A stretch of DNA of 64,000 nt from the NCBI GenBank assembly GCA_902728285.1, contig CACVBU010000534.1, positions 566,251 through 630,250 of the forward strand, given 5' to 3'. The DNA is from Clytia hemisphaerica. Its lineage: Eukaryota; Cnidaria; Hydrozoa; Leptothecata; Clytiidae. A program made the translations under genes and the position numbers. The notes beneath the pieces were generated by a model. The model did not search any database and was not told the DNA's origin. It saw only the letters and a program-made list of their open reading frames with translations. This document shows positions 37,675 through 49,200 of the stretch, in pieces. The first letter of the stretch is position 1, and each line of letters begins with the position of its first letter.

Positions 37675-37870
37675 AGAAATTTTCGCGGGAAGAAAATTCC
37701 GCGAAACAAGAATATTCAAATGATTTAAAAATCACCTATAGAATTGGTCTTTTTGGGGAAAAATAAGCCATACTTTAAAGAAAAATTTCTCTCTGGCGCG
37801 AAATTAAATTCTGCGAAACTTCCGAATTTTGATCTGTGAACCGCGAAATTAAATTCTGCGAAAATTTTTT
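37675..37870. repeat. Element G relative with GCGAAATTAAATTC units
   Basis: Repeated TTTTCGCGGGAAGAAAATTC and GCGCGAAATTAAATTCTGCG segments resemble the CGCGAAAGTTTCTGC units at 23155-23475. Confidence 0.5.
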
Positions 37871-38663
37871 TTCCTTAAGGTATTGGTATACATTGAAAAC
37901 TTGATACCACAAAAATACTGTAGAACGGGGAAGCAATTGGCACCATCGGTTTTTCTTCAAACATTGGATAACATTGAATAGAGCAATTGGAGTCAACTTA
38001 TAGGTTGGACCCAAAATCGATTAAAACTTATCATATTTCTAAATTTGATATTAATTTTTTGCTTCCATATTATATTGCATCCATATTCGCACCTTGCTTA
38101 AATTTCTCGCATAAATACGATAAATGTTCATTTTTAAGGTTTATTTCATAACTAAAAAAAATCGATTGTATTCTCTATCGAGAACATGGTGGCCGAAAGG
38201 CTGGTTTGCTTTGGATAATTTGACCGTTTATTTGTTGTTTCGGTAAACAGTGGACTCTCGCTGATTCCAACTTTTATCATTTGAATCTTTCTATAATTTG
38301 CAAGTCCCTGTTGATATAGATGCCATCGTAAAATAATTTCCATAAAACGAATCTCTCTCAGCTAAATTCGAGAAATGGCTTTTTGGCCAAATTCGAAGAA
38401 TGCTTGAAGTTTAGTTGTTAGGATATTTAAATTATACTTGGGGAAAATTTGTTAAAAAAGTTCATGTTTTCGGATAGTTGTATTAGAAAACAGCCTCGAT
38501 GTATTAAATGAATTCGATGACGCCATCACACAATGTGTAATCCGTTAGAAAATAATTATATGACTTGCCAAAACGTGAGTATCTGAATGACATGTTTACA
38601 ATTTCGCTAAAACGTTTAGCCAGTAGAAACATTTCGTTTTTATTGTAATTGACTCTGAAAATA

Positions 38664-38837
38664 CAGTTGACGCTCTGTAATTCGACGTTCTACTATTCGA
38701 TAGGCTCCCTTATTCGATGAAATTTAAAGTCCCCGTCAACAAGAAACTCTTATAAACGACGCTCCCTTATTCGATAAGTTCCCTTATTCGATGAAAATCC
38801 AATTCCCCTTGAAGATCGAATTAGAGAGCGTCAACTG
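38664..38837. mobile_element. TA-flanked MITE with CAGTTGACGCTCT ends
   Basis: Ends CAGTTGACGCTCTGTAATTC and the reverse complement of CAGTTGACGCTCTCTAATTC; TA at 38662-38663 and 38838-38839. The interior repeats CTCCCTTATTCGATRAA-type segments. The TA sites and CAGT ends resemble pogo/Tigger-type MITEs. A degenerate relative lies at about 50610-50770. Confidence 0.8.
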
Positions 38838-39238
38838 TACCTTCAACACCAAAGGGATGTCGGTAACCGATAATAACGGCTGGCTGGCTAAAATGCACGA
38901 GTACGCTTGAATTGCCTCAATGGTGACCAAATAACCTTTATATTATTATGTTTAAAATCAAAGTCGAGAAGTTCCAAGTACTTAAGAACCGTTTGTAATT
39001 CAAATTTCAGTTTTGATTGATCAGGTACTGGCTAAACGCATAATTACTTGTGGTTACCTCTAATTGTATGATTTCCGTCATGCGGAAATGCTTTTTAACT
39101 GAAAATGCATTTTTGTAATTTATGAAGCATTTCTTTTTGTTCTGTGAGTCTTTCATTGCTCTCTCAATTTGTCCGACACCTATGCTTGGATGAAACAGCT
39201 CAAGATTTTAATTTTGGGATTCTTACTTTGAGGGAGCC

Positions 39239-39341
39239 CAGCTGGCACACAACGTAGTTTCGACGTTTATCTAACCTTCGCAACGTCCATATAACGTTAG
39301 ATGAATGTTGAAACAACGTTGTGTGCCAGCTGGTTGGGGGC
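39239..39341. mobile_element. Family I MITE with CCAGCTGGCACACAACG ends
   Basis: The left end, CCAGCTGGCACACAACGTAG, pairs with CAACGTTGTGTGCCAGCTGG. The interior is ACGTTTATCTAAC and CATATAACGTTAGATGAATG. Weaker copies or fragments are near 26590, 27133, 32173, 54618 and 57201. Confidence 0.8.
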
Positions 39342-39895
39342 TTTGTCGTTAGTCCTGGCTCTAATCAACAAAAGAAGGTCCAGGGTGGTTATTATTTTGT
39401 TATATTTCCTAGACTTTTTACTTGTTATTCTTTAGATAAAACATCCCTTTCTCTAGTCTAGTAAGTTTTTCCAAGTTCCTTGGTTTCTCAGGCTACAAAT
39501 AAAGGGCTTCTAAATCCTTCGAGTAGCTAATTCTCGTGTAAGGAAAGTAATGTTTTCTTTTATCAAAGACCGAAACAGGAATAGTCTTCGTTGTAGAGAT
39601 TGTCAAAATAATTCGCTTTAAGTCAAATATGTTTAGCTAATATTAGTTCTTGTTTTTCCAGGTTAATTTTACTAAGATTTTAATGGGTTTGAGATTGACA
39701 GTGTTTTTGTTGAATGTACAGCCTGTTGTACAAATTTCAAGAAAGAATTTATTGATATTGTTCATTATTCAAAGTTACAAAGTCTCCATATTTAATGGAC
39801 ACGCTTTTATTCTAATTTCTAATTTTGGAACAATCGCGGAGAATTTTCGAGTGGTCCGAATGGTACGGGAAATGCCGAGAACATATCTAGAACAG

Positions 39896-40483
39896 TAGCG
39901 TGGGGACAGGGGGCAATGCCCCTCCTCCCAGCGGCCGATTTTTTTGAGGGGCGCCGAAATACAAAGGGCGCAAAGAGACGCCTCTTATTACTAATTTCGG
40001 CGCCCCTTTGCTCTCTTTTTAGGCTGTGCGCATCCCCAGAATTTATTTTGTTATAGGGGATGCGTATCGTGTATGAAATTCTCGTCCGAGAGTTACCTCA
40101 AATTTGGGGTAACCAAAATTTGCATAAATTTACATGTTGTTTCTTAATTATCAATTTTCATTCATTGAACAAAGAAAAAAAGAAGTCATTGTATTGCTAT
40201 GACGCATAATCAAAAAAGAAAAAAGAAAAGACGGGGTTAAGTTGGGACAGAAATATTTTAGACGATACGCATCCCCTATATCAAATCATATCAGAGGGTA
40301 TGCGTGCAGCCTACTCTTTCACATATTAGATATGGCAGTTTTTCAGCCAAAAAGCCAAAATTTTTGTGCTCGCTTCGCTCGCGTAATTTTTTAAAATATT
40401 TACTTTCATAGGAAGTTCCAAAATCAAAATCTTCTAAAATTGCCTCCCCACTTTGCCCGAATTTTGCTCCACCCACCACGCTA
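39896..40483. mobile_element. Inverted-repeat element with TAGCGTGG ends, containing a second inverted repeat
   Basis: TAGCGTGGGGACAGGGGGCA on the left faces CTCCACCCACCACGCTA on the right. Inside, at about 40023-40311, GGGGATGCGTATCGT pairs with ACGATACGCATCCCC and the flanks GGCTGTGCGCATCCCC pair with GGGTATGCGTGCAGCC. This suggests one element nested in another, or one compound palindrome. Confidence 0.6.
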
Positions 40484-40760
40484 CTAATCGTAAGCCTGTC
40501 CCTGATTTACATGGTAATTTTTTTGGCTTAAAAGTAAAGATGGATATACAGGTTCAAGTTTGGCATTTTGAGTCTCGTCGCTCTTTTATGATTATTCTTA
40601 TAGTTCTACTTTTTGTTCAATCAAAGAGTCAATTAGGTAACATCGGAAACTGAAGTATACGGTAATCGATTAAGTTTGAAAGATCCTGTCTTCATGTTGT
40701 CATCAAAATATAAAAGATTTTTCATAAGAACATTTTTGAACATTAGTCAAAGTATATATA

Positions 40761-41059
40761 CCTTATCGGCGTAAAAAAAGGCTAAAATTTTGCAATTTTT
40801 ACCTAAAAACGGCGTTAATTCTTTACCAAAACTTCACAAAAATCAATGATTTTCAATGGAATTTTCAACAGTTTAATACTGAAAGATGACATTTTAATAT
40901 AAATTTTAGTTAATACTTACTGTTTTGAAGTCTGAATAGCGATTTTTACAAGTTTTATTGGCATTATTTACGGCCCTAATTGGCGTAAGCCAAAAATTAG
41001 GTTGTGGCGGAATAAAGGCCGGCGTTAAATTAGGGCCGGCGTAAAAAGGGCCGATAAGG
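40761..41059. mobile_element. TA-flanked MITE, family K, copy 1
   Basis: Ends CCTTATCGGCGTAAAAAAAG and the reverse complement of CCTTATCGGCCCTTTTTACG, flanked by TA. The interior (for example AATGATTTTCAATGGAATT and AACAGTTTAATACTGAAAGA) is nearly identical to the copy at 45087-45447. Confidence 0.85.
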
Positions 41060-41898
41060 TACTACCAGAGTGTATCCAACTTTTACTGCAACGTAGTACA
41101 ATCAGTTCTGGCCACAGAGAATAGTCCGATATTTCTATATACATCCTTTTACTATAAGATCTTGCTTCTACATTAGAATTTTCATCCTGCTTCCTAAAAC
41201 TTTGAATCAGATCATCATACTTTGAGGACATTGCTTTGTTTTTTTGATTGAGGATACGGACTTTCTACTTACACAAATTGAACCACCGCGGACTTATAAG
41301 TGCTATAAGTGAATTTATTTCGAGTTTCGAAGAGAGTACCAACACAAGATAATCGGACCATCAAAACAAGGGAGTTGATCTAGAAATCACTTCGCCACGC
41401 TAGCAAGGATACGCAGATTCACTAAGGAATCAATGTTCTTATAATGATTACATTGTATCTTTTTGAATGTCCTTTTCTTTCTATAGCATTACACAAGACA
41501 TCAATCACAACAGGAATACACACATAAATAAATTGACATCAAAAAGGCGGAGCAATCAATACAAACCGACACTGGCTTTTGCTTTATCACAATTATTGGT
41601 CATACACGAAAACCACATGAAGAGGCTGGAGTAATTCATAGCTGGAAGGTGAATTGGATTTTCTTTTTTTTCTTTTTTTTCCTTAAAAGTATATTTTCAA
41701 GTGCAAAACATCAGTGGACTTACGACTTACGTAATCAATTTAGCTGTTTGGTTTGCGGAGATTTTGATGATGGTGTTTTGCAAAATATGTTTGCAGCAAA
41801 TAGGATTATCTAGATAGATTCGAGTAATCTAGGACGATTGAAAAGATTTTTCAATTTTTTTTCACGGGGTCAACGGCCAACTATGAACTGAACGAATA

Positions 41899-41970
41899 TA
41901 AGAGGGATCGTGGTTTGGAGCCGGGAACCCCTGGTTTTTGGCGCTGACTACTCGGCCATCGGTCGGGCAT
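41899..41970 (-). mobile_element. Possible tRNA-derived SINE head
   Basis: On the minus strand, GATGGCCGAGTAGTCAGCGC resembles the A-box region of leucine/serine tRNAs. It is followed about 20 bases later by GGGGTTCCCGGCTCC, a B-box-like segment. Folding is poor, so a decayed SINE or tRNA relic is likelier than a functional tRNA. Confidence 0.45.
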
Positions 41971-42811
41971 TCTTTACAGTTATTGTTATCTGTTTTCATC
42001 GATTTTAATTAGTAATATAAATAGTTAATCAAGTAGATACATATTATTACTTCTAGTTCTCAGGGTTAGAGCAATCGTAAATTCGTAGTGTATTTTTAAG
42101 AAGTCCAGTCCAATAGCGTTCTAAGCAGTTTAGGAAAATTTGTGTTGGAGAGCACAATTTTGTTAGGAAGTAAGGCGAGACCAATTTGATTAGTTGTTTT
42201 ACGAGCCCAACCGACCCTGAAAGCCAAAAAATAGAAATAAAAATGAAATTGATTTGGTAGTACATTTTTGTTTTAAATGCTTTACAGGGTTCCAAATTTT
42301 CAAAATTGTGGTAGCTTTTCCAAAGTTTTGAGGATTTTATGTTCAATTTTTCATTTGATTCATGAATTCGAGCTATATGTGTCTTTTTTTTCTTCTATTT
42401 CACATTTTTAGGAGATTTTAGGTAAAATCGACCCTCTTTTTAGGGTGGCTTAGCCCTTAAAACAAAAAATCAAATTGGCCTTGCCTAGTTATATTTTAAT
42501 GTTATGGATAGATAATTACTTTGTCACGAAAATTTGCTCTCCTACACAAATTTTCCGATACCCCTAAGAACGCTACTTTCTGTCCTGGCATTTGGAATAT
42601 ACGGTGCCAACTTTTATTATAATTTAAAACTTAAAAATTAAACCCAAAGACTGTAACAATTACTGTTAAATCTTCAAAAACACTATCTAAAAAGCTCATC
42701 TTGATACGTTAAAGTAATTTTGTTAGCTGTCTCGGTTCTCAAAATAACTAAGAATTTGTTAAATATTTAAGCGTACCAGAACTTATGCATATGAATATAC
42801 TTAAAAGCGTA

Positions 42812-43176
42812 CACGTTTTTTTTTTATTAGAACACCTAAAATTTGGCTGAGCCTGGATGTGCTTATTTTGTTTAGCAATTTTCAGCCTAAAATGTTCTTA
42901 AATGCGTTCTTAATTTTTCAGACTACTCTAAATCGATAATATGATACAAAATAAAGAGCACTTAAATTTGGCAAAATTTGGACAATATTTGACTCTCGAC
43001 TTTTGAAGATCCACCCCTAAATTCGGTTAAAACTGCTTAAAAAGAGGAAAAATTTGTAGTTTCTTGTCATTTTTTTCCAAACTGAGGCTGGGCATGTTCT
43101 TAAGATGTTCTTAATTTTTCGACGAATTTCAGCCTATATGTTCTTATAAACTAGGTTCTAATAAAAAAAAAACGTG
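42812..43176. mobile_element. TA-flanked MITE, family J, copy 1
   Basis: Ends CACGTTTTTTTTTTATTAGA and the reverse complement of CACGTTTTTTTTTTATTAGA-type sequence, with TA at 42810-42811 and 43177-43178. The interior has repeated AAGAACAT/ATGTTCTT blocks. It ends 20 bases upstream of the proposed first exon at 43197. Other copies: 49136-49419, 62746-62997, 63494-63704 and partial ones. Confidence 0.8.
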
Positions 43177-43218
43177 TATCTTACACTTTTGTTACAGTAA
43201 CGAAAAAATTCTTACCAA

Positions 43219-46200
43219 ATGCTTGGTCATCAACAACAATACGCCCTTATGGATTATCCGAGCATTAGAGATGTTGATATTGCACTCCAGGAACTCGATT
43301 ACATGATATCAACGATGGAACCTTTTGGTGGAGATCAGTCGTCGTAAGTGTGATGTTTTTGTCGTTTTTATAATTTTTGTTAGTTCAGGGGGTGGTAATT
43401 ATCTTACCATCAGATCTATGATCATCCCTTTGATGCACGATTCAACAAATTTGTCGATTTAAGCAAAAGATTTAAGTGAAAGCATTGCTCAGCTTACCTT
43501 CGCCCGGGTCGACCCATACCATGCGAGGGGAACTGTTTACCATCACTCTGATAAAAGAGTATGGGGAATATGACAGGCATTGCATGTGGTGTGGTGACGA
43601 TATTCATAGGCTCAACACCTGCAAACATGTGTGTTCTCCCGTGTAGTTCGAGTATCGTCGTATATACACCAATAACTCTATCGTGTCGCGAGCGTGGGGT
43701 TAGCAGTGTCTGGTAAGCGTGGTAATTTCCCTATCCTAGTGTAAGTTAAGTATCTATCCAGGGATAGGACCCATTCCGGATGATTCGGAGGATTCACTTC
43801 TCTTCTCTTCTCATTTCTCAGTGCTTTGATGCACACAAAATTTTGTCCAAGTTTGCATGGAGAATTCAAATTGCGTATTTTTACCTATCCGTGAACTTTC
43901 AAGACGTCTGAATGCCAGAGCCCATCGCGAGAAATAGCCCAACCACCATTTGCAGCCATGAAAGCCATGACAACACACTCTTCTCACAGACCCAGTAGGA
44001 TTTTTCCAGCCATCAGGGATTGGTATTCCCTTATTTTTCTTGGCTGGGGATTTCAATTCTTTTGTTTTCATATCAGAAAATTCAGTGAGGATGGGAAAAA
44101 CAGCATAATATTTTGCAGTGTGGTTTATTTGATTATTTTCAGTGGGACAAAAATTGGAGGATAATTTTCCACCGGGGACGATATTTTGGACAATTTTCCC
44201 GGTGGGAAGGGGTTCCAGTGGGTCTGTGAGAAGGGGACACTTTTACTAGGCTGGCTTTTCGGCCAATCAGATGACCATTCTGTTGACATTACGCTCTGCT
44301 ATAGTAGATGGATGCGGTAAATACCATGATTTGGCAAGCTTGTTCCGCCAAAACATTCAAAACCGCGTTGTCTTTAGCGAGTACCTCACAAAAAAAAGGG
44401 ATTTCTTCATTATATTACCTTATTGGGGAAAAGAATGTCGGTGTTTAAAGCATTAATCCCGGTAAATAAAGGTGTAAAAAATTAGATTTGAATTTTGGTT
44501 GCGGTATAAAATTTCCGGTAAATGTTTTGGTTGGGATAAAAAAATCGGGTACAAGGTTTGATCGGGTGATAAAATGTCGGGGAAATATTTCGTCGGGGAA
44601 AAATTTCGTCACCCCCTCAAAATTTCCGTCACTTTCCCCCGTCATTTTTTTCCCCGATAAGGTATATTATTTGATGAGTTACGCGAAAACAAACCTTTCA
44701 AGCCTTTGGACGCAAATTTGATTTTTCGCTATAATAAGAGCTTCGAAAGAATTTAATATTTAGAGCTCAAAAAACGTATATTATTCCAAACATTCGAAAA
44801 AGTTTCAAAAAGAATTAGACGTTAATCCGTAAAAAAGACTTTCTAGCAAACGCTATGTTGCTTCTAAGCTGACTGAAAAGAAAACAGACTGGGTTCTGAT
44901 ACTTATGTTATGATCGCGCTTAAATTTAGTTGTACTGTTTTGCTTTATCCAATCAGCGCGCTCAAAAGCACGATATTTATTCCAAATCTGAATAATAATC
45001 CTCAAACCTTTGAAGTGAAGTGATCAGGATTCGCTCAGAGATAATATTATCCCGTACGTCTAAAAATTAGGCGTATTATCACCATACCTTATCAGCCCTT
45101 TTTACGCCGGCCCTTATTGGCGTTATTTTTGGTCTTGTGGCGCAGTAAGGGCCAATTTAAAGGATTTTAGGCATGATTAAAGGATGAAAACTATCGATTT
45201 TTACTCTATATTTAAAACTCAATGATTTTCAATGGAATTATCAACAGTTTAATACTGAAAGATGACATTTTAATGTAAATTTTAGTTAATACTTACTGTT
45301 TTGAAGCCTGAATAGCGATTTTTACAAGTTTTGGCGTTATTTGCGGCCCTAATTGGCGTAAGCCCAAAATTAGGCTGTGGCGGAATAAGGGGTGGCGTAA
45401 AAGGGGCCGGTGTTATATCAGGGCCGGCGTAAAAAGGGCCGATAAGGTATACACCTTTTCGACCGTAGCCGCCAATTCCGCGTGGGCTTTTTTTGTCCGT
45501 TTTACCACCCTAAAACCGTCCCAGTCTTTTTTTCGCACCTAAAGAGTAAAAGTTGTAAAAAAGGATTAGAACGAGTTTAGGGGGATAATTAAACAATAAA
45601 GTGGCACGCGTCTGACCACGCAACTACGGTCGACAAGGTGTATTGACGAAGGTAGTATCTTGCAAGTATTCTTCAATCGTAAACTAAACAAGAAAAGTTA
45701 ACAGGGAACGGAAATCATCAAATGAGAAGTGTTCAAGGAGTTGGTAGGCTTATATATTTCAAAACCTGGAAGATGATCCAGAAACTTATGAATTTTGATA
45801 CAATTTTGAGTGATGTTATATTTTAAGTTCATGCATGATTATAAGCAAACAAGGACAGGTACTTTATACAAAACCTTATAGTATTGTCCTTCAAAATATA
45901 AATATTCTTCTTTTTCAACTTGGACTATATTACAAACAGGCATAATTCGAGAAGCAAAGACTGGTAGCTTTGGTCTACAATTTTTGACCTTTCCTTTCCA
46001 ACATCTTATGAACTCCGCCGGTGTCTTTCGACCAGCACATTTTATCTTGGCTTCTTCTTTGCAAGATATACCAGCTTTCTTTAAAATGCTTCTTTTGTTC
46101 AATGAAGGATGATGACTTCTCGTGTCTATACCATGTATCTTGAGTGTAATGATGATTGTCAAAAATACGAATATCAGAATGTGCCTCATTGCCGGCAATG

Positions 46201-49200
46201 ATACCACCCACCAATAAATATTAACAGTTTTTTTACAGCTCAAGTCGAGCAATTGAAATATATGTTTATTGTTTTCGCTAAGATTTTAAATGATTCTCGA
46301 CAATTTGAACACAGTGTTTCTAAAGTCTTCTTGAAGAGTATTGAGATTTTTTCATTTCTGTTTCTATCTCGATTATCTTTCCTTACTTTTACTTAAAGTA
46401 ACAAGAGACCGTTTTTATACCCCTTTATTCTTTTGACACCTTCTAAAGAGATTCGACCAATCACCGAGTTGTCAATATTCAGTATTTTTGCCCTAAATTT
46501 CAAGTGTGAATATTTAGGATTTTTTTAAAGTGTCTTGACGAGAAAGCTTCTTTTCGTGTATCTCGGCCGTGTCCTCTATTCTTTACCACAACGTTAGAAC
46601 ATTTTTTAGTTAGAGCTCTGTTTTTGTTCCACTCCAAGTTTTAGCAAATTTCTTGAAATTTCACTTCAGCTAAAACGGTCTTTCGTTCAAAGTCAATATT
46701 GCAGTTAATTTTTTAAAATTTACAATTGATTACCTTTAGGCCCTAAAAACAATGACATTTCGCACGCATTCTTCATGCTGCAAGTCTTCAAAAGGACTGG
46801 AGAAGTGGGTTAGTTTTGTACGCATTCCTCATACCGCAAGTCTTCAAAAGGACTGGAGAAGTGAGTTAGTTTTCGCACGCATTCCTCGTGTCGCAAGTCT
46901 TCAAAAGGACTGGAGAAGTGGGTTAGTTTTGCACGCATTCCTCATACCGCAAGTCTTCAAAAGGACTGGAGAAGTGGGTTAGTTTTGCACGCATTCTTCA
47001 TGCCGGAATTCTTCAAAAGGACTGGAGAAGTGGGTTAGTTTTGCACGCATTCTTCATGCCGGAATTCTTCAAAAGGACTGGAGAAGTGGGTTAGTTTTGC
47101 ACGCATTCTTCATGCCGGAGGCCTTCAAAAGGACTGGAGAAGTGGGTTAGTTTTCGCACGCATTCCTCGTGTCGCATCTCTTCAAAAGGAATGGAGAAAT
47201 GGGTTAGTTTTCGCACGCATTCCTCCTGTCGCATCTCTTCAAAAGGAATGGAGAAGTGGGTTAGTTTTGCACGCATTCTTCATACCGCAAGTCTTCAAAA
47301 GGAATGGAGAAGTGGGTTAGTTTTGCACGCATTCTTCATGCCGCATCTCTTCAAAAGGAATGGAGAAGTGGGTTAGTTATGCACGCATTCTTCATACCGC
47401 AAGTCTTCAAAAGGAATGGAGAAGTGAGTTAGTTTGCGCACGTATTCTTCATGCCGCAAGTCTTCAAAAGGACTGGAGAAGTGGGTTAGTTTTGCACGCA
47501 TTCTTCATGCCGCAAGTCTTCAAAAGGAATGAAGAAGTGAGTTAGTTTGCGCACGCATTCTTCATGCCGCAAGTCTTCAAAAGGACTGGAGAAGTGGGTT
47601 AGTTTTGCACGCATTCTTCATGCCGCAAGTCTTCAAAAGGAATGGAGAAGTGAGTTAGTTTGCGCACGCATTCGTCATGCCGCAAGTCTTCAAAAGGACT
47701 GGAGAAGTGGGTTAGTTTTGCACGCATTCTTCATGCCGCAAGTCTTCAAAAGGACTGGAGAAGTAGGTTAGTTCTGCACGCATTCTTCATGCCGCAAGTC
47801 TTCAAAAGGACTGGAGAAGTGGGTTAGTTTTGCACGCATTCTTCATGCCGCAAGTCTTCAAAAGGAATGGAGAAGTGGGTTAGTTCTGCACGCATTCTTC
47901 ATACCGCAAGTCTTCAAAAGGAATGGAGAAGTGGGTTAGTTTTGCACGCATTCTTCATGCCGCAAGTCTTCAAAAGGACTGGAGAAGTGGGTTAGTTTTT
48001 GCACGCATTCTTCATGCCGCAAGTCTCAAAAGGAACTGGAGTCACGCATTCGCCGCAAGTCTTCAAAAGGACTGGAGAAGTGGGTTAGTTTTGCACGCAT
48101 TCTTCATGCCGCAAGTCTTCAAAAGGACTGGAGAAGTGGGTTAGTTTTGCACGCATTCCTCATACCGCAAGTCTTCAAAAGGACTGGAGAAGTGGGTTAG
48201 TTTTAGTATGGGATATTAAGTTGATGAAATTTTGATAAAATTTTAAGTTAAATAATTTACTTCGTGATATTTTACCAAGTTCATTTACTTATAATATATT
48301 ACGCATACATTGATTATAAGCAAATAAGGACAGGTTCTTTATACAAAACCTTATAGTATTGTCCTTCAAAATATAAATATTCTTCTTTTTCAACTTGGAC
48401 CACTTCACAACCAGCATCATAGCGAGAAACACTCCCAAACAGTTCTGAATCTGGTTTACAATTTTTGACCTTTCTTTTCCAACATCTTTTGAACTCCGCT
48501 GGTGTCTTTTGACCGGCGCATTTCAACTCTGCATCTTCTTTGCAAGATATACCAGCTCTTTTGTTCAATAAATGACGATGTTTTGGAATATCGATTGCAA
48601 ACGTATCCGTGCCATGTCTGTTGAGTGTGATAGCCAATGTCAAAAATACGAGTACTGGAATCTGCTTCATTGCTAAACGGTTTGAAGGACAAGTATATTC
48701 TGAGAAAAAGATTTCAACGAGTCTTTAAAACTTGACTATTCTGTACCAAGTCCCATTCTATACAATTTAAGAGATTCAGACCAGTTATCGAGTTGTTAAT
48801 ATTTTTAAACGATAAGCAAAGAAGTGTGAAATTCGGATTTTTGGATTTTGTAATTACTTCTATTTTTCTCAGAATACAGAATAAAAAGTAGGCCCAAAAT
48901 TTGAAGCTACGCAACTCGTTTTTTTTATAAGAACATCCAAAATTTTGAAGCCTTTGGATGTTTTTAACTTTTTGAGTTTTTCATGTGGTTATGGTTATCC
49001 TTGGCGACAGTTTCTTGATCCCGACCAATAAGAATCTTTGATCCGAATCGTTTAAATATTTATACTCTAATTGGTGAAAAGTAGGGTAGAAAAAGTGGAA
49101 TAAGCCTAGTAGTCCTTACGTGATTACAGCTGGTACACGATTCTTTTATAAGAACAAACTATATAAGAACATATGGCTTCGATGACCAAAATGTTGAGAA

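Noticed and set aside
46190..46252. N-terminal extension of secreted paralog 1 to 46252
   Set aside because: It would place about 21 residues ahead of a good signal peptide and has no counterpart in paralog 2.
46752..48144. Several open frames of 60-76 residues on both strands with repeating EKWVSFAR or KLTHFSIPF patterns
   Set aside because: They are translations of the 56-bp minisatellite; the unit is not a multiple of three and the frame changes between units.
46756..48204. CRISPR-like regular array
   Set aside because: There are no unique spacers; the whole unit is repeated, in a eukaryotic context, so it is a minisatellite.
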